Notes: generated by a model not told the origin, from the letters alone. A stretch of 64,000 nucleotides of DNA from an uncultured Subdoligranulum sp. (GCA_900545545.1 UQZO01000001.1:494590-558589); one strand, 5' to 3'. Counted from the stretch's first letter, positions 1 to 8,641 are shown. Numbers and translations are program-made.

Positions 1-702
1 TCCCCGCCGCACAAGCTGTTTTCCGCCCTGCAGTGCTCGCACCAGAGCATCACCGATCAACGGAATGCTGTCCAGCATGGTTTCCATCTGCGCCTTGGCA
101 TGGAAATATTTGGGGTCGGTACGCAGTTTGGTGAGATAGTTCGCCATCTGGCCGACGTTCTTGGAAATCGACATTTTGTTGTCGTTCAGAATGACGATCA
201 GGTTGTTCAGCTTGCTGACGTTGTTCATGCCTTCGTAGACCATACCGCCGGTGAAAGCGCCGTCACCCACGATGACAACAACCTTTCCCGGCTCGTTTTT
301 GATCTTTTTGGCACGTGCAATGCCAATGGCCGTGGACAAGGCAGCACTGCCGTGTCCGGCTACAAAGGTATCGCAATTACTTTCTTTGGGATTGGGAAAT
401 CCCGAAATGCCGTCTTTCTGGCGCAAGGCGGCAAAGCCTTCCCGTCGGCCGGTCAGCAGTTTGTGGGTATAACACTGGTGCCCCACGTCAAAAAGAATTT
501 TATCCTGCGGTAAATCCAGTGTGCGGTGCAAAGCAACGGTCAATTCCACCACACCCAGGTTGGACGACAGATGCCCGCCCGTAGAGGAAACACTTTGAAT
601 CAAAAACTGGCGAATTTCCTCGCACAGCTGCGGCAGATCGTTCTCCGCCAATAATTTTACATCGCCCGGCGCCTGAATACGCTCCAAAAGCGGATAGGTC
701 AT
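1..702 (-). CDS. dxs: 1-deoxy-D-xylulose-5-phosphate synthase, N-terminal part (cut by window edge)
   Basis: Thiamine-diphosphate enzyme that joins pyruvate and glyceraldehyde 3-phosphate in the first step of the MEP isoprenoid pathway; cytosolic. The 234 codons visible run from an ATG at 702 to the window edge without a stop. They carry the Dxs landmarks TGGHLSSNLG (41-50), FDVGHQCYTHK (71-81), the TPP-binding GDGAFTGG (146-153) and NDNKMSIS (173-180). A full Dxs has about 620 residues, so some 60% lies outside. An AGGTG ribosome site precedes the ATG. It is the last visible gene of a minus-strand cluster that also contains ispA, so early and late isoprenoid steps are grouped. Confidence 0.95.
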   Translation of the reverse strand, partial: MTYPLLERIQAPGDVKLLAENDLPQLCEEIRQFLIQSVSSTGGHLSSNLGVVELTVALHRTLDLPQDKILFDVGHQCYTHKLLTGRREGFAALRQKDGISGFPNPKESNCDTFVAGHGSAALSTAIGIARAKKIKNEPGKVVVIVGDGAFTGGMVYEGMNNVSKLNNLIVILNDNKMSISKNVGQMANYLTKLRTDPKYFHAKAQMETMLDSIPLIGDALVRALQGGKQLVRRG

Positions 703-733
703 TTTTCAGCACCTCGCAGTAGTTTTTACACAA

Positions 734-1201
734 TCATACCATCGGCATGGCAAACCCCAGCGCAATGCCCAATACCGCACCGGTCAAGACTTCAATCGGC
801 GTATGGCCGACCATTTCCTTAAGTTTTCTGCCGCCCAGAAACGGGAAGGATGCCGCGCCCTGGTCCATCCACTCACTGAACATGCGGTTCAGCAGTTTTG
901 CCTGTTCACCCGTTTCATAGCGAACGCCCATGGCGTCGTACATCACAATAATGGACAAAACTGCGGCTATGGCAAACTGGGAGGAACTTATGCCACAGTA
1001 TCGGCCTGTTGCTACCACCATGGCGCAAACCGTGGCAGAGTGGGAACTCGGCATGCCGCCTGCACCCCACATTCTCTCGGCTATAAAGCGGTGGAAGATA
1101 AACAGATTCAGCAACACCTTAATGAGCTGGGCCAAAAGCGAGGCGCACAGCGCCGTTACCAGTACAAAATTCCAGCTCAAAGCAGCATGCAGCAATGTCA
1201 T
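734..1201 (-). CDS. divergent PAP2 family membrane protein (YuiD/DUF212-like)
   Basis: 155-residue membrane protein of the DUF212 branch of the acid phosphatase/vanadium haloperoxidase superfamily. The phosphatase signature is present as PSSHSA (51-56) and a later GHTPIEV (132-138), and hydrophobic segments surround both. The substrate is not known; in this context (between ispA and dxs) undecaprenyl or prenyl pyrophosphate dephosphorylation is a reasonable guess but only an inference. The ATG at 1201 is preceded by GAGG nine bases upstream. The gene follows ispA after 11 bases and is clearly in the same transcription unit. Confidence 0.85.
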   Translation of the reverse strand: MTLLHAALSWNFVLVTALCASLLAQLIKVLLNLFIFHRFIAERMWGAGGMPSSHSATVCAMVVATGRYCGISSSQFAIAAVLSIIVMYDAMGVRYETGEQAKLLNRMFSEWMDQGAASFPFLGGRKLKEMVGHTPIEVLTGAVLGIALGFAMPMV

Positions 1202-1212
1202 AGGTCACGTCC

Positions 1213-2100
1213 TCATTTTTTCCGTTGTAAAAGCTCTGCGGCCAGCATACGCAGGAAATCCGCCGACGGGCCAAGATCCTGCAAAGCGCACAAGGCTTTT
1301 TCATTATGGCGCTCGGCCAATTCGCGGGCGCCGTCCAGACCGTATAAGGTTACAAAAGTGGTTTTATCATTGTCCGCATCGCTGCCTACCGGCTTGCCAA
1401 GCTCCTCTGTGGTAGAGGTGACGTCCAGGATGTCGTCTACAATCTGGAAGACGAGTCCTACCTCGGCAGCATACGCGGCCAAAGCCTGCTGCGTGGTTTG
1501 CCCGGCTCCGGCAGCCGAACAGCCCAATTGGGTGGCGGCAATGATCAAGGCTCCGGTTTTATGGGCGTGCAGTTCGCGGAGCTCCTCTTCTGTGGCTGCC
1601 TGGGTTTCATAGCGTTTATCCAGCTCCTGACCGTACAGCATGCCACGGGCACCGCCGCCTTTAGCAAGAATGGCTGCGGCAGATACGCGGCTTTCGGCAG
1701 GCAGGTCCGCGTGGGCAATCACTTCAAAGGCAGCCGTTACCAGTGCATCGGCCGCCAACAGAGCCGTCGCTTCCCCGTATTGTTTGTGACAGCTGGGACG
1801 CCCCCGGCGGAAATCATCATTGTCCATGCAGGGCATATCATCGTGAATGAGAGAATAACAGTGCAGCATTTCCAGCGCACAAGCGTAATCCAATGCCTTT
1901 TCTGCCGGTGCACCGCTTAATTGGCAAGCGGCCAATGTCAGTACGGCGCGGATGCGCTTTCCCCCGCCCAGCAGACTGTAACGCGCTGCCTGGCCGATTT
2001 CCGCAGTGGCCGGAAGATAAGCGTCACAGAGCTGTGCAAGCCGGTCTTCTGTCATTTGCGCCCAATCCGAAAAGAGGGCGCGATATTCTTCGTGAGTCAT
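1213..2100 (-). CDS. ispA: farnesyl/geranyl diphosphate synthase (polyprenyl synthetase)
   Basis: Chain-elongating all-trans prenyltransferase that condenses isopentenyl diphosphate with allylic diphosphates to give C15 (possibly C20) products. The first aspartate-rich motif DDMPCMDNDD (87-96) is followed by RRGRPS, and the second is DDILD (222-226); both bind Mg2+-diphosphate. GGGKRIR (45-51) is the IPP-binding lysine region. At 295 residues it has the normal length. The start ATG overlaps the xseB stop as ATGA, implying translational coupling. The Firmicute order xseA-xseB-ispA-dxs supports the call. Confidence 0.95.
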   Translation of the reverse strand: MTHEEYRALFSDWAQMTEDRLAQLCDAYLPATAEIGQAARYSLLGGGKRIRAVLTLAACQLSGAPAEKALDYACALEMLHCYSLIHDDMPCMDNDDFRRGRPSCHKQYGEATALLAADALVTAAFEVIAHADLPAESRVSAAAILAKGGGARGMLYGQELDKRYETQAATEEELRELHAHKTGALIIAATQLGCSAAGAGQTTQQALAAYAAEVGLVFQIVDDILDVTSTTEELGKPVGSDADNDKTTFVTLYGLDGARELAERHNEKALCALQDLGPSADFLRMLAAELLQRKK

Positions 2101-2312
2101 ACGCTCTCTCCTGTTTTTTGCGCCAGTTCCGCATCAATCTCTTCAATGCGAAGTTTGGCGTCATCCAAAGTCTGTTTACAATAGCTGATCAGGTTGGCAG
2201 CCTCCGCATATACCTTCACGGACTGTGCCAACGGTGTGGTATCATCCTGCAGAACAGCCAGCAGCTCCTGCAGGCGCTGCATGGCTTCTTCAAACGATTT
2301 CGGCTGCTTCAT
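2097..2312 (-). CDS. xseB: exodeoxyribonuclease VII small subunit
   Basis: 71-residue helical small subunit that stabilises the XseA nuclease. The family core SFEEAMQRLQELL near the start and the coiled-coil character throughout identify it. A longer reading frame opens 17 codons upstream, but the ATG at 2312 is chosen because it overlaps the xseA stop as ATGA and gives the usual family length. Its own stop overlaps the ispA start in the same way, so xseA, xseB and ispA are read as a coupled chain. Confidence 0.92.
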   Translation of the reverse strand: MKQPKSFEEAMQRLQELLAVLQDDTTPLAQSVKVYAEAANLISYCKQTLDDAKLRIEEIDAELAQKTGESV

Positions 2313-3532
2313 CGGCCGTTGCTCCCTTGTTGTGTGATTTTGCGTACCGACTGTACTGTGCAATCGGCCTCGGCGGTGGCGCCGCGCAGTGTAAAAGCCT
2401 GGCCTGGCTGCATTGCCTCGACCGGCTGTACTTCTTCGCCGCAGGTGGCGATGGTGTATCCCCGCGCCAGTACGCCGTAGGGGTTCAAAGACTGCGCCAG
2501 GGCTGCCGCTGATTGCAGTTCCCGCTCAGCCTGTTGGGTTTTATGCTGCTGGGCACGGGCAAGCATTTCTTGCATGTGCAGCAATTCCTGCTGGCGCCGT
2601 TCCATTGCCTGATGCTGGCGCTGTGCACTTTGCTGCCCGGAGGCCATTCTGAATTTATTATAGCATACTTGAATACGATTCTGTATATTTTTTTGAATAT
2701 TATCCTGTAAAACGGATAATTTTTGCATAACTTCGCTGCGGTCCGGGACGCAAAGTTCCGCTGCTGCAGAAGGCGTGGGGGCGCGCAAATCGGCCACATA
2801 ATCGAGAAGCGTCGTGTCGATCTCGTGACCCACTGCAGAAACGACCGGCTTGCGGCAAGCCGCCGCGGCCCGTGCGATTCGCTCGCTGTTGAAGATCCAG
2901 AGATCTTCCTTGCTGCCGCCGCCGCGTGTGATCAGAATCAAATCCGGCCGCGAATCGCGGTCAAGTGCCCGGATTCCATCCACGATACTGCGTTCGGCCT
3001 CCAAACCCTGCACGGTGACGGGCGCCAACAGCAAACGGACCATCGGCCACCGGCGTCCGATTACATTCTGAACGTCCTGCCATGCGGCACCGGTTTTGCT
3101 GGTGACCACTCCAATACAGTGCGGTACTGCCGGTAGGGCGCGCTTTCGCTCAGGGGCGAAAAGTCCCTCGGCCTCTAGTTTTTTGTACAGTGCATCGAAT
3201 GCCATCTGAGCGGCACCGGCGCCAAAGGGACGCATATAATCCACATACAGCTGGAACGCGCCATCCCGTTCGTAGATGGTAGCATGCCCGTATGCCAAAA
3301 CCAGCATACCATTTTGCGGCTCAAAATTCAAAAGACGGGCCTGGCTACGGAACATGACCCCCTTGACACTGGAAGATTCATCTTTCAGCGTGAAATACAG
3401 GTGCCCGCTTTTATAATGGCGGGTAAAACCGGAAATTTCTCCGCAGACAATCAGATTGCTGAGGGGCTCGCACTGGGCCAGCACATCCTTGGCTAGACGA
3501 TTGAGCGTGGTTACGTTGATGAAGTCGGCCAT
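2309..3532 (-). CDS. xseA: exodeoxyribonuclease VII large subunit
   Basis: Catalytic subunit of the single-strand DNA exonuclease that trims DNA in both directions. It has an N-terminal OB-fold (about residues 1-100, with GEISGFTRHYKSGHLYFTLK), then the nuclease core with the conserved ITRGGGSKEDLW region, VVSAVGHEIDTTLLD and the RAPTPSAAAE segment, and a C-terminal helical part that binds XseB. The 407-residue length is normal. The ATG lies inside the end of the TsaD-like gene (22-base overlap), again suggesting coupled translation. Confidence 0.95.
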   Translation of the reverse strand: MADFINVTTLNRLAKDVLAQCEPLSNLIVCGEISGFTRHYKSGHLYFTLKDESSSVKGVMFRSQARLLNFEPQNGMLVLAYGHATIYERDGAFQLYVDYMRPFGAGAAQMAFDALYKKLEAEGLFAPERKRALPAVPHCIGVVTSKTGAAWQDVQNVIGRRWPMVRLLLAPVTVQGLEAERSIVDGIRALDRDSRPDLILITRGGGSKEDLWIFNSERIARAAAACRKPVVSAVGHEIDTTLLDYVADLRAPTPSAAAELCVPDRSEVMQKLSVLQDNIQKNIQNRIQVCYNKFRMASGQQSAQRQHQAMERRQQELLHMQEMLARAQQHKTQQAERELQSAAALAQSLNPYGVLARGYTIATCGEEVQPVEAMQPGQAFTLRGATAEADCTVQSVRKITQQGSNGR

Positions 3533-4458
3533 GCATGATTCTCCTTGGCAGCCAGTACCGAAATGCCGATGGCGTTATCGCTGGCAAACTTGCCCGGCAC
3601 GAAATACGCACAGGGGACGCGGTGTGTCACATAGGTGCGTATGAGATCGCTGCTCATGACGCCACCGGCGAAAACAACAGGAAGCCCTGGATGCTGCTGC
3701 AAAGCGGCATTGGCCATACGGACGAGGGTTTCTGCAATGCACAGCAGGCAATACTTGCAGACGTAAGCGGTATCTTTTCCCTCACTCAACAATTTGGCGC
3801 ACTGATTTTCCAGCCCCGAAAGACTGCATTCCATCCCCCGTACACTGACTTTGGGACGGACTTTCTCGCTGCATAGGGCGGCTTGTTCGCTTACATAAGC
3901 ACCGGCCGGGAAAGGAAATCCCAGCTTCACACCCAGGCGGTCCACTGCCTGCCCGGCGTACAGATCGCTGCTGGTGCCAAGAGGCGTAATCTTCTCTACA
4001 CCGTCACACAGAAGCAGGTCGGTCGTCCCGCCCGAAACATGAAAAACCAGCGTTTGCGTTTCAAATAGCTTGCTTTCCCCTGTTGCAAAGAGCGCGGCGG
4101 CAATATGTCCCTGTTGATGGGTTGTCTCTACCAGAGAAATCCCGCGGGCCAACGCAAAGGAGGTGGCTGCATTCAAACCAGCCAAAAAGCAAGGCATGTA
4201 GGAGCCTTCTACAGGGCGCGGCCTGGCGGATACACCAACGGCTCCGATGGCAGAGAAATCTGCCTTTTCAGAAATCTCTCTCAACAACTGCGGCAGGGCG
4301 GCCGTATGGTGGAACAATGCGTCGCTTTGCCGCAGACCCATCTGACCGGGTTTTACCGGCAAAAACTTTTTGCAATCACAAACAACCTCTCCGGCGTTTG
4401 TGTCAAACACGGCCAGAGAGGTTGCATAATTGCTTGCATCAATGCCAAGCGTCAGCAT
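3511..4458 (-). CDS. TsaD/Kae1-like (M22 family) paralogue
   Basis: 315-residue member of the Kae1/TsaD ASKHA-fold family, whose true TsaD makes the t6A base of tRNA together with TsaB and TsaE. Visible family marks are GIDASNY at 5-11, the metal site HQQGH (114-118), SGGTTD (142-147) and a C-terminal FAGGV. It differs from true TsaD where the latter reads DDAAGEAFDK: here the segment is SSDLYAGQAVDR (163-174). It is therefore more likely a lineage paralogue than tsaD itself; its role is unknown. It sits between nusB (7-base overlap) and xseA (22-base overlap). Confidence 0.75.
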   Translation of the reverse strand: MLTLGIDASNYATSLAVFDTNAGEVVCDCKKFLPVKPGQMGLRQSDALFHHTAALPQLLREISEKADFSAIGAVGVSARPRPVEGSYMPCFLAGLNAATSFALARGISLVETTHQQGHIAAALFATGESKLFETQTLVFHVSGGTTDLLLCDGVEKITPLGTSSDLYAGQAVDRLGVKLGFPFPAGAYVSEQAALCSEKVRPKVSVRGMECSLSGLENQCAKLLSEGKDTAYVCKYCLLCIAETLVRMANAALQQHPGLPVVFAGGVMSSDLIRTYVTHRVPCAYFVPGKFASDNAIGISVLAAKENHAWPTSST

Positions 4459-4865
4459 TGTTCAGCACTTTCTTCCCGTTCACGGGCTACCGTGCCGAGC
4501 AGACCATTGACGAACTGATAGTCGTTGTCGGCACCATATTTTTTGACCAGTTCCACGGCCTCATTGATGGCGACGCCGGGTTTCTGTTCCTCACCATAAA
4601 GCATCTCGGCCAGTGCAAGGCGGAGCGCTACCAGGCTTACCCGTGGTACACGGCTCAGCGTCCAGCCTTTGAGGTGCTTTTCGATAATGGCATCCAGATC
4701 TTCGGCGTGGTTGTTCATGGCGGCCAACAACTGGCGGGCAAAAATATCGGTTTCCACCTGCTCAGTGTCTGCCGGCAGACTTGGCGTTTCCGGCTCAAAT
4801 GTGGCGGCAAATGCCGTCAAAAAGGCCGCCTCGCGGGATTCGCGGCGGGTCAGCTTTTTTCCCAT
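4452..4865 (-). CDS. nusB: transcription antitermination factor NusB
   Basis: 137-residue all-helical RNA-binding protein that, with NusE (S10), binds boxA of rRNA leaders. The N-terminal RRESREAAFLTAFA matches the family's arginine-rich opening helix, and GVAINEAVELVKKYG near the C-terminus is the typical NusB helix. A longer frame opens at 4934, but the ATG at 4865 gives the standard protein. It follows the Asp23 gene after 25 bases and overlaps the TsaD-like gene by 7. Confidence 0.93.
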   Translation of the reverse strand: MGKKLTRRESREAAFLTAFAATFEPETPSLPADTEQVETDIFARQLLAAMNNHAEDLDAIIEKHLKGWTLSRVPRVSLVALRLALAEMLYGEEQKPGVAINEAVELVKKYGADNDYQFVNGLLGTVAREREESAEQC

Positions 4866-4890
4866 ACTTGGTTTCCTGTCCTTCTCTTCT

Positions 4891-5250
4891 TCAATCCTGT
4901 GCTTCGGGGTGCGCCAAACCAACGACCAGCACATCCACGCGGGAAACCGTGATGCCGGTCATGTTCTGAATCGTCTGCTTGACGTTTTCCTGCACTTTTT
5001 CACACAACGGCATGATCTTCTGGCCATAGTTGGCAGTCAAGTGTACCGTGACGGTTGCAACACCGTCTTCCAGCGAAACGGCAACCGGCTTCTGCAGGCC
5101 GGTGCGGCCCAGCAGGCTGCGTACGTTCTGGCTGTTTCCGGTGGTCACTTCGGCGACGCCGTCTACTTCCAACGCGGCCAAACGCGCAATCTTGGCCAAA
5201 ACATCAGTCGAAATCTGCAAGCTGCCCCCGATGGTATTCTGCACATCCAT
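4891..5250 (-). CDS. Asp23/Gls24 family envelope stress response protein
   Basis: 119-residue Asp23 (DUF322) protein; family members lie under the membrane and are linked to cell-wall stress. The sequence shows the usual start-region helix (ISTDVLAKIARLAALEVDGV), the central VAVSLEDGVATVTVHLTANYG strand pair, and the V-x-Q-x-I-x-x-M-T-G region. No membrane segment is present. It heads the cluster that runs through nusB to dxs, and the best candidate promoter lies just upstream. Confidence 0.9.
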   Translation of the reverse strand: MDVQNTIGGSLQISTDVLAKIARLAALEVDGVAEVTTGNSQNVRSLLGRTGLQKPVAVSLEDGVATVTVHLTANYGQKIMPLCEKVQENVKQTIQNMTGITVSRVDVLVVGLAHPEAQD

Positions 5251-5302
5251 GTTGTGTACCCTCCCGTTGCATGTAGCCTTTCAAGAGGCCACTATTTCTT
5301 AT

Positions 5303-5341
5303 AGTATAGTTTAGTTTACCACAAAACAATACCGTTTGCAA
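5303..5341 (-). promoter_or_regulatory. candidate sigma-A promoter(s) for Asp23-nusB-dxs cluster
   Basis: On the minus strand TTGCAA (5336-5341) and TAAACT (5313-5318) are 17 bases apart, and a second good -10, TATACT, lies at 5303-5308. This falls in the gap between spoIIIAH and the Asp23 gene, where a vegetative promoter is expected because spoIIIA should only be on during sporulation. Confidence 0.5.
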
Positions 5342-5354
5342 CTGATTGGTCGGG

Positions 5355-6017
5355 TTATTTTACTTCCACTATGGTGATGTCCTGCGCATCCAGCCCTGTA
5401 CACTGGCTGATCAGCGCATCACGGATACGCGCTACCTCTTCAGAGGTCAAGGCATCGTTCTCTGTCATGACTGTTACATTGGCTTTCTCGCCCTCCAGAT
5501 TCACGACGCAATCGGCAAAGCCCTTGGATTTGATCAGCGTTTCCAGTTTGGTTTCCAGTGTGATGTTGTTGACCTGAGTGCTGAGCTTGTCGGTCAGTGC
5601 TTTCTTTTCTTCCTCATTGACGGAGGTGTCTTTCAGAGCTTTGTTGAGGGCCTCCAGCGCTTCATCGCGGGCTTTGCTGCGGGAAAGACGGGCCTCTTCA
5701 AAGAATTCCGTGCCGGAATCCTGGCTTACGCTGACCATCTGGGCTTCGCCGTAGTTTTTGTTGACCGCTTCTCCTTCCTGCACGGCATCCGAAGAACCTG
5801 CAGTCTCCGTCACATCTTCAAAGGGATCAATCACCGCGGAGGTTTCAGCGGCTGCGGCGGTTTCCACGGCGGTACTGTTCTCCGCGGTAACTGTAAGGTC
5901 CTGAGGCGCTTGCCGTGCAAAAGACCAGTTGAGATAGACGGCAGCCCCGAGTGCAAGCACCATCACGGCAGCGGTTGCCTGGCGGCTTTTGGTCGGTTTG
6001 TTCGCGGTGTGTTTCAT
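5355..6017 (-). CDS. spoIIIAH: stage III sporulation protein AH
   Basis: 220-residue mother-cell membrane protein whose YscJ/FliF-like extracellular domain pairs with forespore SpoIIQ to form the feeding-tube channel. One membrane helix covers about residues 14-30 after a lysine-rich start. The C-terminal half carries the conserved ring-building fold, including ARDEALEALNKAL and the final QDITIVEVK. The ATG at 6017 is preferred over one 19 codons upstream because it gives the short basic N-terminus typical of the family. Last gene of the spoIIIA operon. Confidence 0.93.
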   Translation of the reverse strand: MKHTANKPTKSRQATAAVMVLALGAAVYLNWSFARQAPQDLTVTAENSTAVETAAAAETSAVIDPFEDVTETAGSSDAVQEGEAVNKNYGEAQMVSVSQDSGTEFFEEARLSRSKARDEALEALNKALKDTSVNEEEKKALTDKLSTQVNNITLETKLETLIKSKGFADCVVNLEGEKANVTVMTENDALTSEEVARIRDALISQCTGLDAQDITIVEVK

Positions 6018-6030
6018 GGCTGTTCCCCTT

Positions 6031-6570
6031 TCATTTGCTTGCCGCCATCTTGGCGACGGTAACATGGTTGGCACCTACGCCGGTCAGCACCTCCACCAGC
6101 GTACTGATGCGATTCTGGACTGCGGCGATGTCGCCGCCTTCGCATACAACAGCCACCCCGAGGACTTGCGGCGTTTGGGTGGTTTCAATCAAACCTTCAT
6201 CGCTTACGATAACATGGCTGACGGAAGTGCTGCCATCGGCAGAGGTTTGCTCATCTGTGGCATAGATACTCTCCTCCCCGTTTTCCAGCGTTACCATCAC
6301 CTCCACGGCACCGGCACCATCCACCTGTGCTATCAAAGATTGCAAACGGCTTTCCAATTGGCTGGCGTAGTCTTGCTGCGTGGTTTCTGTAATGGGTTGC
6401 GGCTCGGTGTGCTCCGAGGTGGTACTTTCCGGAATCCATTCTGAAAACGCCAGCAGCAAAAGTCCCAGCGCCCCAATGGCAACCAAAAGATTCACTCGCC
6501 GCTTTTCATCGCTGAGCAGGGCTTTGAACTGTTCGAAGCGTAGGCGACATAGTTCTTCAAGCTGTTTCAA
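6031..6570 (-). CDS. spoIIIAG: stage III sporulation protein AG
   Basis: 179-residue bitopic protein that forms the large mother-cell ring of the SpoIIIA-SpoIIQ channel. A basic cytoplasmic start is followed by a membrane helix at about 27-43 and an extracellular ring domain with SRLQSLIAQVDGAGAVEVMVTL and GVAVVCEGG. The start overlaps the end of spoIIIAF as ATGA; spoIIIAH begins 13 bases after its stop. Confidence 0.93.
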   Translation of the reverse strand: MKQLEELCRLRFEQFKALLSDEKRRVNLLVAIGALGLLLLAFSEWIPESTTSEHTEPQPITETTQQDYASQLESRLQSLIAQVDGAGAVEVMVTLENGEESIYATDEQTSADGSTSVSHVIVSDEGLIETTQTPQVLGVAVVCEGGDIAAVQNRISTLVEVLTGVGANHVTVAKMAASK

Positions 6571-7010
6571 GGGTTTTCACCTCCCGCTATAATTTCATAG
6601 GGAAGTGTCCCGCAGCTGGTTTCCAGGATGGCTTGTGCCTGTGAGAGGTCGCTTGCGTGAATCAGTGTCACCTGGCAGGTTTCGTTTTGCAGCTGCACAA
6701 CCGCCTGGATTCCCGCCTGCTGCAAAACGTTTCGGATCGCTTCCGCCGAAGCGGAAAGACCCAATTCGCGACTGTAGTCGGAAAAATCTTCGGTAGTCTG
6801 ACCGGCACCGGAGGACAGCTGATACACTTCTGTGGCCAGGTCCTGCCAGTCGGTCCCCTGGATCATTTGCAGCCCTGCCGTTATAATATACAGCGCCAAA
6901 ACAGCATTTATGACGGGAGCAAAACTGTTTTCCGGCCAGAATACCCGGATCATTCCGGCTACCGTTGAAATAACACAACAGCCTAACGCCATGTGGCGGA
7001 GTGCATCCAT
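6567..7010 (-). CDS. spoIIIAF: stage III sporulation protein AF
   Basis: 147-residue protein with two N-terminal membrane helices (about 8-23 and 30-48, the second containing INAVLALYIITAGLQMI) followed by a soluble ring-building domain. Size, topology and position between spoIIIAE and spoIIIAG identify it. The start lies 6 bases after the spoIIIAE stop. Confidence 0.9.
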   Translation of the reverse strand: MDALRHMALGCCVISTVAGMIRVFWPENSFAPVINAVLALYIITAGLQMIQGTDWQDLATEVYQLSSGAGQTTEDFSDYSRELGLSASAEAIRNVLQQAGIQAVVQLQNETCQVTLIHASDLSQAQAILETSCGTLPYEIIAGGENP

Positions 7011-7016
7011 GGAGAA

Positions 7017-8045
7017 CTATCCCCCATTTCCGGAAATCAAGAGTAAAGCAGTCGACAGAAAAGCCATAAAAAAGTAAAGAATCAGAACCGAAGCGCACAG
7101 CTTGGCACCTTCGAAATACAGATGGCACAGCTGCCCGCATTGCTTTTGCCCCCCGGCGGAAGCCACAATACCGGCCCCGGCAAAGGCAACGCCATATAAA
7201 AGGCAATGTACAAAGGCGGGAACAAACGCGGCGGCCAAGACGAGCAGTGCAGCCAGGGCGAGAGACCCTTTAAGCAGGTGAACGGCGGAAGCGGCTCCCG
7301 AAAGGGCGGCGGCTGCAGCATCTCCCACAACCGGGATAAAACCCTGCAAGACACTTTTGCCGGTTTTTAAAGCGGCTGTGTCCACGCTGCCCGCCAGTAC
7401 ATTCTGCAAGCCAAGAACCAGACTGAAAAGAATGCCGCAGAGTTTTAACAGCCAGTGCAAGCACTTGGCAAATAGCGAGGCGGCTTCCTCAATTCCGGCG
7501 TTGCCCCAGATGCAGGCGCAGGCTGTGATGCAAAAATATATCTGCATAACCGGCAGAAGAATATTTTCGATGGCTTCTGACAGAAAGCCGGACATAGTAA
7601 AAAACATACCGCTATAAACCAGTGCGCTGGCGTTTTGCCCGCCCATAGCCGCCACACCGCTGAAAACCGGTACAAAAGCAACGAGATAATTCTGGCAATC
7701 CTGTGCGGTTACGACCACTGTGTCGGCCAAATCCATCATAGCGTTCAGGCTTAAGGCGCCAAAACCTAAGACCGCTACGGCATCCAGACTTCGCCGCCAG
7801 GGTTCGCTCCCCGCAATTAGTCCCAAAACGCCTGACAAGACCAAATAACTGATTGCCTGCAGGGCAAACTGAAAAGGTTTTTGGAGTTCTTGCCCTGGTA
7901 GATCCCCTAACCAATCCCATAAATCTGAGAGATTCCAGTCGGAAACCTGTTGTACAGAAACGGAGCTGTCATTCAAAATTTCTTCTACCGCGGGCGGCAA
8001 CTCTTCTGCGCAGACCGTTGTGGAGGATATTGCAAGAAAGAGCAT
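7017..8045 (-). CDS. spoIIIAE: stage III sporulation protein AE
   Basis: 342-residue polytopic membrane protein of the SpoIIIA complex. It opens with a short hydrophobic segment ending in VCAEELPP, which looks like a signal peptide, and continues with several membrane helices and the conserved SGVLGLIAG, FVPVFSGVAAMGGQNASALVYSG (split over 165-190) and GFIPVVGDAAAAA segments. The frame is open far upstream, but that part is antisense-like arginine/cysteine-rich sequence lying over spoIIIAD. The ATG at 8045 overlaps the spoIIIAD stop as TAATG and is the plausible start. Confidence 0.92.
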   Translation of the reverse strand: MLFLAISSTTVCAEELPPAVEEILNDSSVSVQQVSDWNLSDLWDWLGDLPGQELQKPFQFALQAISYLVLSGVLGLIAGSEPWRRSLDAVAVLGFGALSLNAMMDLADTVVVTAQDCQNYLVAFVPVFSGVAAMGGQNASALVYSGMFFTMSGFLSEAIENILLPVMQIYFCITACACIWGNAGIEEAASLFAKCLHWLLKLCGILFSLVLGLQNVLAGSVDTAALKTGKSVLQGFIPVVGDAAAAALSGAASAVHLLKGSLALAALLVLAAAFVPAFVHCLLYGVAFAGAGIVASAGGQKQCGQLCHLYFEGAKLCASVLILYFFMAFLSTALLLISGNGG

Positions 8046-8425
8046 TACTGCAAGTAACCCGCATAGGAAGCGAGCAGCTCCTGCAAAAGCGGCAGTGCTT
8101 GCAGCAGCGCAAGGACGCGCCCACCGAGTTCGACCGCGGTAGCTGCTGCGGTCAGGCCAGCTTCCCGGCATATATCGCTTGCCAGCTGGGCGATGATTGC
8201 AATTCCCAAAACACGAAGCAAGCAGGAAATCCCCTGCCCGGGAAAGATGCCATTCAGTGTGCGAAGCCAGTCCATGACAGGTTCGATTTGCTGTACCACT
8301 ACGGCCATTGCCCCGGCGGCCGCACAGACGGAAACCAGAAAAGCGTAGGCGGGTTGTTCTTTTTTGAGGGCCAAACTCAATACCGCCGCAACAAAAGTCA
8401 GGGCAGCCAACTTGCATAGCAACAT
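8045..8425 (-). CDS. spoIIIAD: stage III sporulation protein AD
   Basis: 126-residue membrane protein with four hydrophobic segments. It shows the family's ILRVLGIAIIAQLASDICREAGLTAAA core (read here in two halves around residues 65-95), which resembles the conserved AD/AC membrane domain. It starts 9 bases after spoIIIAC and its stop overlaps the spoIIIAE start. Confidence 0.92.
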   Translation of the reverse strand: MLLCKLAALTFVAAVLSLALKKEQPAYAFLVSVCAAAGAMAVVVQQIEPVMDWLRTLNGIFPGQGISCLLRVLGIAIIAQLASDICREAGLTAAATAVELGGRVLALLQALPLLQELLASYAGYLQ

Positions 8426-8434
8426 TGTTCCTCA

Positions 8435-8629
8435 TCACAGTTCAAATAGTGCTTTGATCAACACGAACAGGTCGCTGATTTGCCGCACCAGCATGCTCAG
8501 CACCACAATCAGCCCGGCCAGCGTGGTCATCATCGCCTGATCCTCTCGGCCGGAACGAATTAAAAGCTGATTCAAAACCGCTACAATAATGCCGGTTGCC
8601 GCAATTTTAAAAACCAGATCAATGTCCAT
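8435..8629 (-). CDS. spoIIIAC: stage III sporulation protein AC
   Basis: 64-residue protein of two membrane helices. The opening MDIDLVFKIAATGIIVAVL and the RSGREDQAMMTTLAGLIVVL loop-helix are characteristic of SpoIIIAC. Function: small membrane component of the SpoIIIA secretion-like complex. Located 12 bases after spoIIIAB. Confidence 0.93.
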   Translation of the reverse strand: MDIDLVFKIAATGIIVAVLNQLLIRSGREDQAMMTTLAGLIVVLSMLVRQISDLFVLIKALFEL

Positions 8630-8641
8630 CTTACTGCTCCC

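Noticed and set aside
8046..8438. 131-codon N-terminal extension of spoIIIAE
   Set aside because: It overlies spoIIIAD in another frame, is rich in Arg and Cys, and leaves the signal-like segment in mid-protein; the TAATG overlap gives a better start.
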